The notes: generated from the sequence alone by a model not told the origin. 52,741 bases of DNA from Alphaproteobacteria bacterium (GCA_022826345.1 JAJDVB010000112.1:1-52741), one strand, 5' to 3'. Shown: positions 26,540 to 34,810, counted from the stretch's first letter. Numbers and translations: made by a program.

Positions 26540-27294
26540 TGCGGCGCGTACTCCAACTGCTCGGGATGGTCTTCGCCGTCGGCGTCGCGGCAATGCCCGC
26601 CGCGGCGCAGGAGCACGACGAGCCCCTGCTGATCGCGCTCTCGACCCAGCGCATCGAGATCGACTCGAATTTCGCCGGCACCTCGATCCTGCTCTTCGGT
26701 GCGACCGACGTGGCAGGCGACGTCGTGGTCACCGTACGCGGGCCGGAGGAGCCGGTCGTGGTGCGCCGCAAGCTGCGGTCCGTCGGCGTCTGGGTCAACC
26801 AGGAAGCGATCGCTTTCCGCAACGTGCCCGGCTACTACTTCGTCGCTGCCTCAAGCCCGCTCGAAGACATTGCTCCCGAGGAGTTTCTCAATCGCGAGCA
26901 ACTGGGCTCGAACCGCCTGCTGCTGGAGGCCATCTGGTTCGACACGGCGGGCGATGCGGACGAGTTCCGCGCCGCCCTGCATCGCCATAGGGAGAGTGAC
27001 TCGCTGTACAAATCGGAGCCGGGCGTGGTCGAGTTCATCGACGAGCGGTTGTTCCGCACGACGATCGACCTGCCCGCCCACGTGCCGACCGGGGACTACC
27101 TGGTGGAGGGGATGCTCCTGGTCGACGGCGAAGTGCTCAGCACGCGCTCGGCGGCGTTCGGCATCGAGAAGGCCGGTTTCTCGGCGGACATTTCCACCTT
27201 CGCGCGGGCGGACGAGGCTCTCTACGGCGTCATTGCTATCGCGCTCGCGCTGGTGGCAGGATGGCTGGGCAGCTTCGCCTTCCGCAAGGGCTGA
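26539..27294 (+). CDS. TIGR02186 family membrane-anchored protein
   Basis: A 251-residue protein of an alphaproteobacterial family of unknown function (TIGR02186/Alph_Pro_TM). It has a signal peptide (LGMVFAVGVAAMPAAAQ), an extracytoplasmic beta-rich domain with IDSNFAGTSILLFGAT, VVTVRGPEEPVVVRRK and GVWVNQEAI motifs, and one C-terminal membrane helix (GVIAIALALVAGWLGSFAF). ATG 26539 is chosen by the TGATG overlap with the TSUP gene; GTG 26527 is an alternative. From memory the family is usually found next to TSUP transporters, so it is probably a periplasmic partner of the transporter. That role is inference. Confidence 0.88.
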   Translation: MRRVLQLLGMVFAVGVAAMPAAAQEHDEPLLIALSTQRIEIDSNFAGTSILLFGATDVAGDVVVTVRGPEEPVVVRRKLRSVGVWVNQEAIAFRNVPGYYFVAASSPLEDIAPEEFLNREQLGSNRLLLEAIWFDTAGDADEFRAALHRHRESDSLYKSEPGVVEFIDERLFRTTIDLPAHVPTGDYLVEGMLLVDGEVLSTRSAAFGIEKAGFSADISTFARADEALYGVIAIALALVAGWLGSFAFRKG

Positions 27295-27315
27295 GGACGC
27301 GGCGGGATCGATGCC

Positions 27316-27822
27316 ATGACCGAGCAGGCGCCGCCCGAAACGGGCGCGGCCCACGTCGCCGGGCAGGTCACCTTCCTGGTCTGCGTCGCGGACGACGGCC
27401 ATTCCGAAGTGGCGGCGCGGTTCGCTGCGCTGCGCGCCCGCAATTCCGGCGGCCGCGTGGCGCTCATTCACGTGGTGCAGCCGCCGGAGTTCCAGCATTG
27501 GGCTGCGGTCGGCGAGCTGATGCGGCAGGAGACGCGGGAGGAAGCGGAAGCCCTCCTCCAGTCCATCGCCGCCAAGGTGGAGGACGTCACTGGAGAGTCG
27601 CCCAGCGTGGCGGTGCGTGAGGGCGGCATCGGCGACGAGATACTGGGCCACGTGGCCGAGAACGAAGCGATCAACCTGCTGGTCGTCGGCGCGGCCCCGC
27701 CCGATCAGGGGCAGGGATCGCTGATCTCATGGCTGGCTGGGCAGCTCGCTGGCCAGCTCAATATCCCGCTCGTGGTCGTACCCGGCAACCTGAACGATCA
27801 GCAGCTCCAGGATCTGACGTAG
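27316..27822 (+). CDS. Universal stress protein (UspA) family
   Basis: A 168-residue protein with the UspA alpha/beta fold: an opening beta strand (VTFLVCVADDGHSEVAARFAAL), a middle GRVALIHVVQPPEF segment, and a final LLVVGAAPPDQGQGSLISWLAGQLAGQLNIPLVVVPG. The last segment corresponds to the G-x2-G-x9-G-(S/T) nucleotide loop, but only part of the pattern is kept, so ATP binding is uncertain. It starts 21 bases after the TIGR02186 gene and probably shares its transcript. The stress it responds to is unknown. The 12-base palindrome GGCTGTACAGCC at 27825-27836 follows the stop. Confidence 0.85.
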   Translation: MTEQAPPETGAAHVAGQVTFLVCVADDGHSEVAARFAALRARNSGGRVALIHVVQPPEFQHWAAVGELMRQETREEAEALLQSIAAKVEDVTGESPSVAVREGGIGDEILGHVAENEAINLLVVGAAPPDQGQGSLISWLAGQLAGQLNIPLVVVPGNLNDQQLQDLT

Positions 27823-27981
27823 CTGGCTGTACAGCCCCGTCGAGGGCGCAATTGCGACTGTGCATAAGCTGTGGAATATCGCGAAAACCACTTGTATCCA
27901 GATGGTTAGCCAATGGGCTTGACCTCGCAGGGAGTCTGCACCACGTTTTAGGTGCCCACTTTGGGCTGGGTTGGGAAAAGC

Positions 27982-28539
27982 ATGTTCATTCAGACCGAGC
28001 GGACCCCGAACCCGGCGACATTAAAATTCCTGCCCGGAGAGGCGGTGATGTCGTCTGGGACCGCGGACTTCCGCGATGTCGAATCGGCGGAGCGTTCGCC
28101 GCTTGCGCGGCGGCTGTTTCAGGTCGAGGGCGTCACCGGAGTTTTCTTCGGTGGCGACTTCGTCTCTGTCTCCAAGTCCGATGATGCCGACTGGCAGTTG
28201 CTGAAACCCGTGATCCTCGGCGTGATCATGGAGCACTTCGTGGCGGGCCATCCGCTCCTCCTCGACGATGCCGCGCAGACGGCAGAGGAAGCGGCGGACG
28301 ACGGCGCCGATGCGGAGATCGTTGGCCAGATCAAGGAACTGCTCGATACGCGGGTGCGGCCCGCTGTCGCACAGGATGGCGGGGACATCATCTATCGCGG
28401 ATTCCAAAACGGCATCGTGATGCTTCAGCTTCAGGGATCGTGTCAGGGCTGTCCCAGCTCGACCATGACCCTGAAGATGGGCATCGAGAACATGCTGAAA
28501 CACTACATCCCGGAAGTCGTGGAGGTGCGCGCCGTCTAG
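27982..28539 (+). CDS. nfuA: NifU/Nfu-type Fe-S cluster scaffold protein
   Basis: A 185-residue Nfu protein that carries Fe-S clusters to target enzymes. Residues 1-90 form the alpha-type Nfu N-terminal domain (MFIQTERTPNPATLKFLPG ... FFGGDFVSVSK). Residues about 112-185 form the NifU C-terminal domain, with the cluster-binding Cys154-x-x-Cys157 in GSCQGCPSSTMTLK and PAVAQDGGDI before it. ATG 27982 gives the exact family N-terminus; the frame is open to 27952. In many alphaproteobacteria this gene lies just upstream of tsaB-rimI-fur. Here three cell-wall genes intervene. Confidence 0.95.
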   Translation: MFIQTERTPNPATLKFLPGEAVMSSGTADFRDVESAERSPLARRLFQVEGVTGVFFGGDFVSVSKSDDADWQLLKPVILGVIMEHFVAGHPLLLDDAAQTAEEAADDGADAEIVGQIKELLDTRVRPAVAQDGGDIIYRGFQNGIVMLQLQGSCQGCPSSTMTLKMGIENMLKHYIPEVVEVRAV

Positions 28540-28587
28540 TGCGGCTCGTGCGCTCCCGGCGAAGCCGGGGGAGGGAGTTAGGGCGTT

Positions 28588-30021
28588 TTGATCAGTGCCG
28601 AGGGGCGGGCACCTGCGGGTGCACGCAGGGGGAGCGTCCTGTGTTGCCGGCAGAACGCGCTCGCCGCGCCGGCGGAATCGGCGGGCGGTCAGGGGGTCGT
28701 TTCCCTGTCAGCGCTTGGCGCGTGGGGAATTGCGGCCCTCGCGGCTCTCGTCTTGACTGCTGCCGGCGCCGAACCGATCAAGCCGGCCGCTGCCCGGGAC
28801 GCATCGCCGTTGGGCTTCCTCGCCGCCGGGCCGGCATCGATGACCGATGCCATGGCGGAAGCGTCCGTGCCCGACCGCTTCAATCTGGTCTTCTCTCTGT
28901 CGGAGGCTACACCTCGGGACATCCTCCCGCCCACAGTGGTTGACCGGCTTCTTTCACTGGCACTCGTTCCTCCTGGTGATCCGCGGGAAGCCGCGTGGCA
29001 AGTGACGGCGGCGGTGCCGGATCGGCCGATCACCGCTTCGCCCCGCTACGCGCCGACGATCATGCGGCTCGGGACGCTACGGGCTGAAGATCCGCCGCCG
29101 CTACCCCCGCTGGTGTCGAAGCCACGCAAGCTGGCGCATACCGGCGCGACCGACACGATACCGTCGGTGGTGCTCAAGCCCCAAACGTGGCGCATTTCGG
29201 CCAACGCCGTCATCGCGCGCTTCGAGTCGATCGGCTACGACCTCGACCAGGTGCGGAGGGCGGCCAGCCCCGTGCCGCGCTTCTATCTCGATGCGCTCCC
29301 GCGCGATCTCGCCGACATGTCGCCGGTCAGAGCGAAGAAGCGGCTCTTCTTCCAGGCGGTCCTCCCGATCGTTCTTCAGGTCAACGAGGAGATCACCGTC
29401 GACCGCTGGCGGCTGAAGCGACTGGCAGACAGGTTCACGCGGGCCGACACGCCCTCACCTGCCGACACGCTCTCGTCCGCCGACCGGGAATGGCTCGTCA
29501 CAATGGCCGAGCTCTACGGAACGGACTCATTCGACGTGCAGGAGCTTCTGAACCGGATGGATGTCGTGCCGCCCTCGCTGGCGCTGGCGCAGGCGGCGGA
29601 AGAGTCGGGGTGGGGTACCTCCCGCTTTGCGCGGCAGGGCAACGCGCTGTTCGGTCAATACACGTACAAGTCCAAGGCCGGCATCCTGCCCGCGCGGCGC
29701 GACGCGGACAGAAGGCATCGCGTGCGCAGCCACGACAATCTGCTCGCAGCGGTGCGCGCCTATGTCCACAACCTCAACAGCCATTGGGCCTATGACGACT
29801 TCCGCCACCGGCGGGCTGAGCTGCGCCGGGACGGTGGCCAACTCGACGGCGACGCTCTGGCCGGCGAGCTGCGGGCCTATTCAGAGCGGCGCGGGGCCTA
29901 CGTAGAGAGCATCCGCCGGATCATTCGCCAGAACCGGCTCGGCGACTTCGACCGGGCATGGCTCTACAACCGCCAGTGGACGGCACTGGTCGACCCGCCG
30001 AGCAGGCGGCCGCCAATCTGA
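28588..30021 (+). CDS. Glucosaminidase-domain (Bax-like) cell-wall hydrolase
   Basis: A protein of up to 477 residues with a hydrophobic segment near residues 38-60 ([21 protein letters not shown]) that should act as signal or anchor. A long low-complexity region of no recognised fold follows, then a C-terminal glucosaminidase domain of the Bax/GH73 type (about residues 325-465). Visible in that domain are PPSLALAQAAEESGWGTSRFA with the catalytic-type glutamate, GNALFGQYTYK, and AVRAYVHNLNSHWAYDDFR. It probably cleaves beta-N-acetylglucosaminyl bonds in peptidoglycan. TTG 28588 is the only start before the anchor, with GGAG upstream; the start is uncertain. Confidence 0.8.
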   Translation: MISAEGRAPAGARRGSVLCCRQNALAAPAESAGGQGVVSLSALGAWGIAALAALVLTAAGAEPIKPAAARDASPLGFLAAGPASMTDAMAEASVPDRFNLVFSLSEATPRDILPPTVVDRLLSLALVPPGDPREAAWQVTAAVPDRPITASPRYAPTIMRLGTLRAEDPPPLPPLVSKPRKLAHTGATDTIPSVVLKPQTWRISANAVIARFESIGYDLDQVRRAASPVPRFYLDALPRDLADMSPVRAKKRLFFQAVLPIVLQVNEEITVDRWRLKRLADRFTRADTPSPADTLSSADREWLVTMAELYGTDSFDVQELLNRMDVVPPSLALAQAAEESGWGTSRFARQGNALFGQYTYKSKAGILPARRDADRRHRVRSHDNLLAAVRAYVHNLNSHWAYDDFRHRRAELRRDGGQLDGDALAGELRAYSERRGAYVESIRRIIRQNRLGDFDRAWLYNRQWTALVDPPSRRPPI

Positions 30022-30070
30022 TCAGTCGGCTGCGTGTGCAGGTGGTTGGTGGGAACCGCCGGTCGCGCCG

Positions 30071-31261
30071 TCAAGGCACAACGAACTGCAGGCCGAACCA
30101 GCGCCAGCGCCCGTCTCCGGCGGGAGCGGTGCAGTTGAGCCGGGCCCGACCGGGCGGGAACGCCCCGTCGAAGCTGACCTGCACGCTGCCGCCCTCCCGG
30201 TGCTCGATTGTGGCGCCGACGCCGCCCGACGCAAAGCAGGCGAGACTGCCGCGGTTCGCCAGCGGCGGCTCGATGGTGAAGCCGATCGTCGGCGGGTTCT
30301 CCGTCAAGATTTGATCTGCCGGCGTGATGGCGCTTGCGCCGAGCGGCAGGGTGTCCACGATCAGCTTGAAGCGGTCGAATTCCCCGTAGCGTTGGTTCAA
30401 CGCGAAGCGCGACAGGTTGAGCGTGTCCGAATGCGCTCCGACGGCGCCGGAGTGTTGGCCGAAGGCCGCGGTGAAGCCCAATTCCGCGACGAGCGTTCGT
30501 AGGGCGCCGTTCCATTCGCCATAGGGGTAGGCGAAGAGCGTGGCGTCCAAGCCGAGCTCCTCCTGGATCCGTCGGCGCGCCTTCTCAAGGTCTTCTCTGT
30601 TTGCTGCGTCGTCGTTCTGCCACATGCGCCCGTGTCCGGCGCCGTGATTGCCGATCGTGACTCCGGCCGCGACCAGCTCGCGAAGCTCATCCCAACTCAT
30701 GATGCCCGCGTGGCCCTGGTCGACCGGGTCGGTGGAGACGAACACGGTGAAGGGAAAACCCGCGGCCTCGAATCGCGGCCATCCCTCGACGAAGGTCGAG
30801 CGCGTGGCGTCGTCGATGGTGATGCCGATGGTGCGATCCGGCAGAGACCGGCCGGCGTCAAGCGCGGCAAGAATCTCCGGAACCGGAAGCACGGTGTAAC
30901 CGCCAGTCGAAAGGTGCTCGATGTGCGCCTCGAACTGCTCGATGGTGACGCTCGTCGACGGGTACGCGTCCTCGCCGAAGCGGTGGTATTGCAGGATGAC
31001 AGCCGAATCAGCGGCGATGGCCGCACCACCACCCGCCGCAAGCGTGACGGCCACGGCGAGCGCGATGCTCGCAGCGCGGCCTGGGCGCAGGAGCCAGTCT
31101 AGTGTCCTGTTTCCGAAGTTCGCGTGATTTCGGGTTGCCTGTTCAGGCTCCCCGACCCTGCAAATCCTCTCGTCATGCCCGGACTTGATCCGGGCATCTC
31201 TCTGAGCAAGGCCCACCCGTCGCCGGGCAAACACGTGGATGGCCGGAATAAATCCGGCCAT
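30071..31261 (-). CDS. Polysaccharide deacetylase family protein, N-terminus altered by a repeat
   Basis: The NodB-type catalytic domain is clear: ILQYHRFGED, GITIDDATRSTF (motif 1 Asp-Asp), IGNHGAGHGRMWQ (zinc His-x4-His type) and FAYPYGEWNGALR. It resembles extracellular deacetylases acting on N-acetylglucosamine polymers. A C-terminal region of about 100 residues (from TIEPPLANRGS) looks like a beta-sandwich appendage. The signal sequence SIALAVAVTLAAGGGAAIA is preceded by no ATG or TTG of its own. The frame runs on into the dispersed repeat at 31102-31265, where ATG 31261 is the nearest ATG. GTG 31054, inside the signal segment, is a poorer choice. The true start is unresolved and expression may be affected. 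Confidence 0.8.
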   Translation of the reverse strand: MAGFIPAIHVFARRRVGLAQRDARIKSGHDERICRVGEPEQATRNHANFGNRTLDWLLRPGRAASIALAVAVTLAAGGGAAIAADSAVILQYHRFGEDAYPSTSVTIEQFEAHIEHLSTGGYTVLPVPEILAALDAGRSLPDRTIGITIDDATRSTFVEGWPRFEAAGFPFTVFVSTDPVDQGHAGIMSWDELRELVAAGVTIGNHGAGHGRMWQNDDAANREDLEKARRRIQEELGLDATLFAYPYGEWNGALRTLVAELGFTAAFGQHSGAVGAHSDTLNLSRFALNQRYGEFDRFKLIVDTLPLGASAITPADQILTENPPTIGFTIEPPLANRGSLACFASGGVGATIEHREGGSVQVSFDGAFPPGRARLNCTAPAGDGRWRWFGLQFVVP

Positions 31262-31265
31262 GACG
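31102..31265. repeat. Dispersed palindromic repeat, copy 1
   Basis: A structured repeat of about 165 bases, shared with 52452-52621. Both copies contain GTGTCCTGTT, GAAGTTCGC, TCCCCGACCCTGCA, TCGTCATGCCCGG, TGATCCGGGCATCTC and ACACGTGGATGGCCGG, in the same order. Internal palindromes include GCCCGGACTTGATCCGGGC (31174-31192), a near-perfect inverted pair, and GGCCGG/CCGGCC at the far end. On the minus strand one frame encodes 'AGFIPAIHV...RDARIKSGHDE...NHANFGNRT', a peptide pattern that I recall from repeats of alphaproteobacterial genomes. It lies directly before the deacetylase coding region. Confidence 0.85.
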
Positions 31266-31317
31266 TGGTAAGGGCGCCGTGCAGATAGACAGAAACTTCT
31301 CGATCGGGACGCTAGGG

Positions 31318-31881
31318 TCATGGAGCCATCAATCCGGTGCCGGCGGCGGAGTCCCAGAGCAAGGGATAACGGCGCGGTGTGAACATCTGATAGTGCCACC
31401 ATTCGTTGAGATAGTGATCCCAGCCGGCCGACGCCATCAGGCCGAGCAGCAGCATACGGTTGCGCTGCGCCGCCGACGTCGGCGCGGTGCTGCCGTGGAA
31501 CGCGCGTGGCGTCAGGTCGTCGAAACCGGTGCCCATGTCCAGCGGCACTCCGGTCTCCCGGTCCGCGAGGCTGAGATCGACCGCGACGCCCCGCGAATGC
31601 GGCGATCCGTGCCGCGGGTCTGCAAGGAAGGTCGGGTCCGGACACTGCCGCCAGAGCGCCCACTGCGCCTCCACCGGCCGATAGCCGTCGAAAACGATCA
31701 GCCTCAGGCCCTGGGCGGCGGCAAGACCGATGGCGCGGTCGAGCAACGCCGCGGCGTCACAGTGGAGGTAGCATGCCGCCCGGCGATAGATGGGGTGGCC
31801 GGTGACGTTGTCGTCAGTGGCGTAGGCGAGCGCCAGCGATACGTCGAAGCGCGGCGGTGCGATTTCGACCAGGTCGGTCAT
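31318..31881 (-). CDS. ddpX: D-alanyl-D-alanine dipeptidase (VanX/DdpX family)
   Basis: A 187-residue zinc dipeptidase of the VanX family (M15D) that hydrolyses D-Ala-D-Ala. The metal motif SPHSRGVAVDLSL (Ser-x-His-x3-Gly-x-Ala-x-Asp) and the downstream EWWHY glutamate/histidine pair are present. The GYRPVEAQWALWR segment supplies the family arginine. ATG 31881 gives the expected N-terminus (MTDLVEIAPP); the longer frame to 32130 overlaps tsaB. No vanHA genes or signal peptide are visible, so a housekeeping or recycling role in wall turnover is likelier than glycopeptide resistance. Confidence 0.9.
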   Translation of the reverse strand: MTDLVEIAPPRFDVSLALAYATDDNVTGHPIYRRAACYLHCDAAALLDRAIGLAAAQGLRLIVFDGYRPVEAQWALWRQCPDPTFLADPRHGSPHSRGVAVDLSLADRETGVPLDMGTGFDDLTPRAFHGSTAPTSAAQRNRMLLLGLMASAGWDHYLNEWWHYQMFTPRRYPLLWDSAAGTGLMAP

Positions 31882-32010
31882 GGGCCCCAAGGTGTCGCGG
31901 ACGAGGGCGGGCGCAAGAATAGCACCGGTTCGCCCCTCGGCGCATTGTTGCGGCCGGTGCCTGGCGAATGCTAGAGCCGCGGGGGACGGAAAGACGACAC
32001 AGTTCGGTTC

Positions 32011-32733
32011 ATGGTCTCGGACGGATTGACCTTGCTCGGGTTCGACACGGCGACGACGGCCTGCTCCGCCGCGCTTTGGGCGGACGGCGGAGTGATCGCC
32101 CACAGGCGTATCGAGACCGGGGGCCGACACGCCGAGACTCTCGTCCCCATGCTGCGCGAGGTCGCGACCGAGGGGGACACGACGCTCGCGGCGGTGGACC
32201 GGTTCGCGGTCACCATCGGCCCTGGCTCGTTCACCGGCATCCGGATCGGCCTGGCCACGGCGCGCGGCCTCGCCCTCGCTCTGAAGCGGCCCTTGATCGG
32301 GCTATCCACCTTGGAGGTTCTCGCCGCCGGCGTTCCTGCGGCAGAGCGCGACGGGCCGGTTCTTGCCGCGCTCGACGCGGGACGGGGGCGGCTCTACACC
32401 CAACTCTTCGACCGCTCACTAAGCGCGCTTTTCGAACCGCAAGCCCTCGATGCCGAGTCGTTGCCCGGCCTTGTAGCAGCGGCAGGGAACAGCGAGCCGG
32501 TTGTCGTGGTGGGAACCGGACAGGACGCGGCGCTTGCGGCGCTCGCGCCAACGATCGAGGCGCGCCCGGCGAACGGCTCGCCCACGCCCGATGCCCGCGT
32601 GCTGGTGCGCCGTGCCGCTACCTGCACCGAAACGGGAGACGGTGAAGGCAACACCGTGCGGCCGCTCTATCTGCGGGAGGCGGGAGCGCGGCCACGTAGG
32701 CGGCCGGCCGCAGGAGGACCGCCGCATGCGTGA
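32011..32733 (+). CDS. tsaB: tRNA threonylcarbamoyladenosine biosynthesis protein TsaB
   Basis: A 240-residue actin-like (ASKHA) protein that partners TsaD and TsaE in making t6A37 of ANN-decoding tRNAs. The N-terminus has LLGFDTATTACSAAL and GGRHAETLVPML, followed by the family signature TIGPGSFTGIRIGLATARGLA and LIGLSTLEVLA. The C-terminal half is weakly conserved, as in other TsaB proteins. The 3' end overlaps rimI by 8 bases. Confidence 0.94.
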   Translation: MVSDGLTLLGFDTATTACSAALWADGGVIAHRRIETGGRHAETLVPMLREVATEGDTTLAAVDRFAVTIGPGSFTGIRIGLATARGLALALKRPLIGLSTLEVLAAGVPAAERDGPVLAALDAGRGRLYTQLFDRSLSALFEPQALDAESLPGLVAAAGNSEPVVVVGTGQDAALAALAPTIEARPANGSPTPDARVLVRRAATCTETGDGEGNTVRPLYLREAGARPRRRPAAGGPPHA

Positions 32734-33220
32734 GCGGCCCGGCGAAGCAGCCGCGACCATCGCGGCGTTGCGTCCTGGCGATCTGCCGGCGGTCGCCGCT
32801 CTCCACGCGTTCTGCTTCGACGAGCCGTGGCGGCCCGAGTTGATCGGGCGTATCGCGCAGGCGCCGGGCGGGTTCGGACTGCTCTGGCGTGGCCAGGACG
32901 GGCCGCTCGGTTTCGTCCTGGGTCGCTCGAACGGCGCCCGCGCCGAGGTGCTGTCGCTCGGCGTGGCGCCCGCGGCCCGCCAGCGCGGCGTCGCCCGGGC
33001 ACTGATGAACGCCGCGGTCGAGAGCGTGGGCCGGCGCGGCCTCCGCACGCTCTATCTCGAAGTCGCGGAGGACAACGAGGCCGCGCTGTACCTCTACCGG
33101 GCGTTGGGGTTTGCCCAGGTCGGCCGTCGTCCCGGCTACTACGCCAGACCGGAAGCCGAAGCCGTGGATGCGCTCACGTTGCGCCGGGCGATCCTGCCCG
33201 CCGCGTCCGGGGAGGGCTGA
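32726..33220 (+). CDS. rimI: Ribosomal-protein-alanine N-acetyltransferase RimI-like
   Basis: A 164-residue GNAT acetyltransferase, annotated as RimI from its fold and its position after tsaB. The acetyl-CoA loop ARQRGVARALM is present, and the LEVAEDNEAALYLYRALGF segment is characteristic of RimI (V-x-x-x-N-x-x-A-x-x-L-Y). ATG 32726 is preceded by AGGAGGA at 32712-32718, which decides the start although the frame is open from 32501. The expected target is the N-terminal alanine of ribosomal protein S18. It converges with the acyltransferase gene, with only 4 bases between stops. Confidence 0.9.
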   Translation: MRERPGEAAATIAALRPGDLPAVAALHAFCFDEPWRPELIGRIAQAPGGFGLLWRGQDGPLGFVLGRSNGARAEVLSLGVAPAARQRGVARALMNAAVESVGRRGLRTLYLEVAEDNEAALYLYRALGFAQVGRRPGYYARPEAEAVDALTLRRAILPAASGEG

Positions 33221-33224
33221 CCCC

Positions 33225-34034
33225 TCAGGCGGGCCGCGGGGCCCAGAAACGTTTCCTGATCGGCGGGGTCAGCTTGCCGCTGATCGCGCGGGAGACCCCG
33301 TCGGCGATGGCGGCCTGACAGGCTTCGGCCATCTCCTTGCGGGAGCCGAACTGCTCGATGGTCACGGGCTCGTGGAACTGAATGGCGATCGTGGCGTTGC
33401 CGAGACCGGCTACGTTCCAGAGGTGGCTGGCCAGCTCCATGTCGCCGTACCAGGCGTAGAACGGGCGGTAAGGCCGCCCCATGGGGATTCCATTCAGGCG
33501 TGTATAGGCGATGGAGACAGGCTGGACCGTGAGCGGCTTGCCCTTGATCGGCTTCTCGGCGATGCCGAAGAACGCGCTCTTGAAGGGAAGCACCCTGTTG
33601 CCGTCGTTGCTGGTGCCCTCCGGAAACAGGATCAGGTTGTCGCCGGACTCGAGCCGGGCGGTCATGTTGTCGCGGTGGTGGGCGGTGCGCGAGGCGCGGC
33701 GCTCCACGAACACGGTCCGCTGCAGTCTGGCGAGAAAGCCGAACACCGGCCAGCTGCGCACTTCGGCCTTGGCGACGAAGCTCCCCGGCACCACGGCGCC
33801 CAGCGCGCTGATGTCGAGATAGGAGGTGTGGTTGCAGACGAAGAGGGTGGGCACGGTCCGGGACGCCTTACCGTACCGCTCGATCCTGAACCCCAGGATT
33901 CGGCACACGCCCCGGTGCCAGACCATGGGCAGACGCTTGGCGAGCGGCGCCCGGATCGCCATGAGAACCAGTTGAAACGGGACCAGGCAGAGGGTCCAGC
34001 CGAAGAAGCGAAAGAGCACCGCAAAGGCGATCAT
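33225..34034 (-). CDS. olsA: 1-acyl-sn-glycerol-3-phosphate / lyso-ornithine lipid acyltransferase
   Basis: A 269-residue PlsC-family acyltransferase with an N-terminal membrane segment (FAVLFRFFGWTLCLVPFQLVLM). The catalytic NHTSYLD (His-x4-Asp) motif, the FPEGTSNDG glycerol-phosphate-type motif and a VERRASRT segment are visible. Its start overlaps the olsB stop as ATGA, which points to OlsA: it would add the second acyl chain to lyso-ornithine lipid made by OlsB. PlsC activity on glycerolipids cannot be excluded from sequence alone. Confidence 0.88.
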   Translation of the reverse strand: MIAFAVLFRFFGWTLCLVPFQLVLMAIRAPLAKRLPMVWHRGVCRILGFRIERYGKASRTVPTLFVCNHTSYLDISALGAVVPGSFVAKAEVRSWPVFGFLARLQRTVFVERRASRTAHHRDNMTARLESGDNLILFPEGTSNDGNRVLPFKSAFFGIAEKPIKGKPLTVQPVSIAYTRLNGIPMGRPYRPFYAWYGDMELASHLWNVAGLGNATIAIQFHEPVTIEQFGSRKEMAEACQAAIADGVSRAISGKLTPPIRKRFWAPRPA

Positions 34035-34810
34035 GTGAGCTTGTCCCGGTAGCGCTGGTGCACGAGGTCGGTCTTGACCACGATGCTGACATCGACGCTG
34101 CCCCATTGCCAGTCGATCACGCCGCCGTCGCCGATGAAGCCGCTGAGCCCGAGATAGCCCTTGATCAGCGGCGGCACGGCCTTGCGCGCGGCCCGCCTGT
34201 CCAACTCCTCCTTGGGGATCAGGTCCAAGTTCACGTAGTGCTCGTCCCTGGCGCGCGGGCGGAGCGCCGGCGGCGCGAGGTGGTAGTGAAAGAGGTAGGA
34301 GAGCGGCTCGGCGTGCTCCTGGGGGTCCGTGCCCGGAAAACTGGCGCAGCCGAACATGATCGGCACCTCGTAATGCAGCACGTAGGCCGCGTTGCCCCGC
34401 CAGAGCAGGGTCAGGGTGGTGCCGTTGCGGTAGGCAGGATCGACGCAGGAGCGGCCGAGCTCCAGGATCTCGCCGGGTTGGGCGACGATCGTGTCGATGT
34501 CGTACTCCCAGGACGAGTAGAAGCCGCCGTGGGCGTCCGCCACCGAGCGGCGGAGCAGGCGGTAGGTGCCGACCACCTTGTCGCCTGCGCTGCGGTCGTG
34601 GTCGATCACCATGAGATGGTCGCAATAGTCGTCGAAGCGGTCGAAGTCGCGCTCGCGGGCCGCCATCTCGCCGCTCGGATCGGCCGCCATCTCCTCGTAG
34701 AAGACGCGGTAGCGCAACGCCTGAACGGCGTCCACGTCTTCCGGCGAACGGGCCAGGCGAACCTCAAGGCTACCGGCGACGATCCCGGCCATGAAATCAT
34801 CGTCGGTCAT
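34031..34810 (-). CDS. olsB: L-ornithine N-alpha-acyltransferase OlsB
   Basis: A 259-residue GNAT-type acyltransferase of the OlsB/hemolysin-like family that uses 3-hydroxyacyl-ACP to make lyso-ornithine lipid, a phosphorus-free membrane lipid. The family pattern is intact: LRYRVFYEEM, FDRFDDYCDHLMVID, VVGTYRLL, LELGRSCVDPAYRNG, VPIMFGCASFPGTDPQEH, and PPLIKGYLGLSGFIGDGGVIDWQW. It starts 15 bases after the fur stop and overlaps olsA by 4 bases, so fur-olsB-olsA form an operon. Confidence 0.93.
   Translation of the reverse strand: MTDDDFMAGIVAGSLEVRLARSPEDVDAVQALRYRVFYEEMAADPSGEMAARERDFDRFDDYCDHLMVIDHDRSAGDKVVGTYRLLRRSVADAHGGFYSSWEYDIDTIVAQPGEILELGRSCVDPAYRNGTTLTLLWRGNAAYVLHYEVPIMFGCASFPGTDPQEHAEPLSYLFHYHLAPPALRPRARDEHYVNLDLIPKEELDRRAARKAVPPLIKGYLGLSGFIGDGGVIDWQWGSVDVSIVVKTDLVHQRYRDKLT

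Noticed and set aside
27919..27950. TTGACC before nfuA as a sigma-70 promoter
   Set aside because: No -10-like hexamer lies at 16-18 bases; the nearest T-rich run is at 20.
31318..31881. Vancomycin-resistance vanX
   Set aside because: The enzyme family fits, but no vanH, vanA, vanR or vanS lie nearby and the host is Gram-negative. A wall-recycling dipeptidase is likelier.
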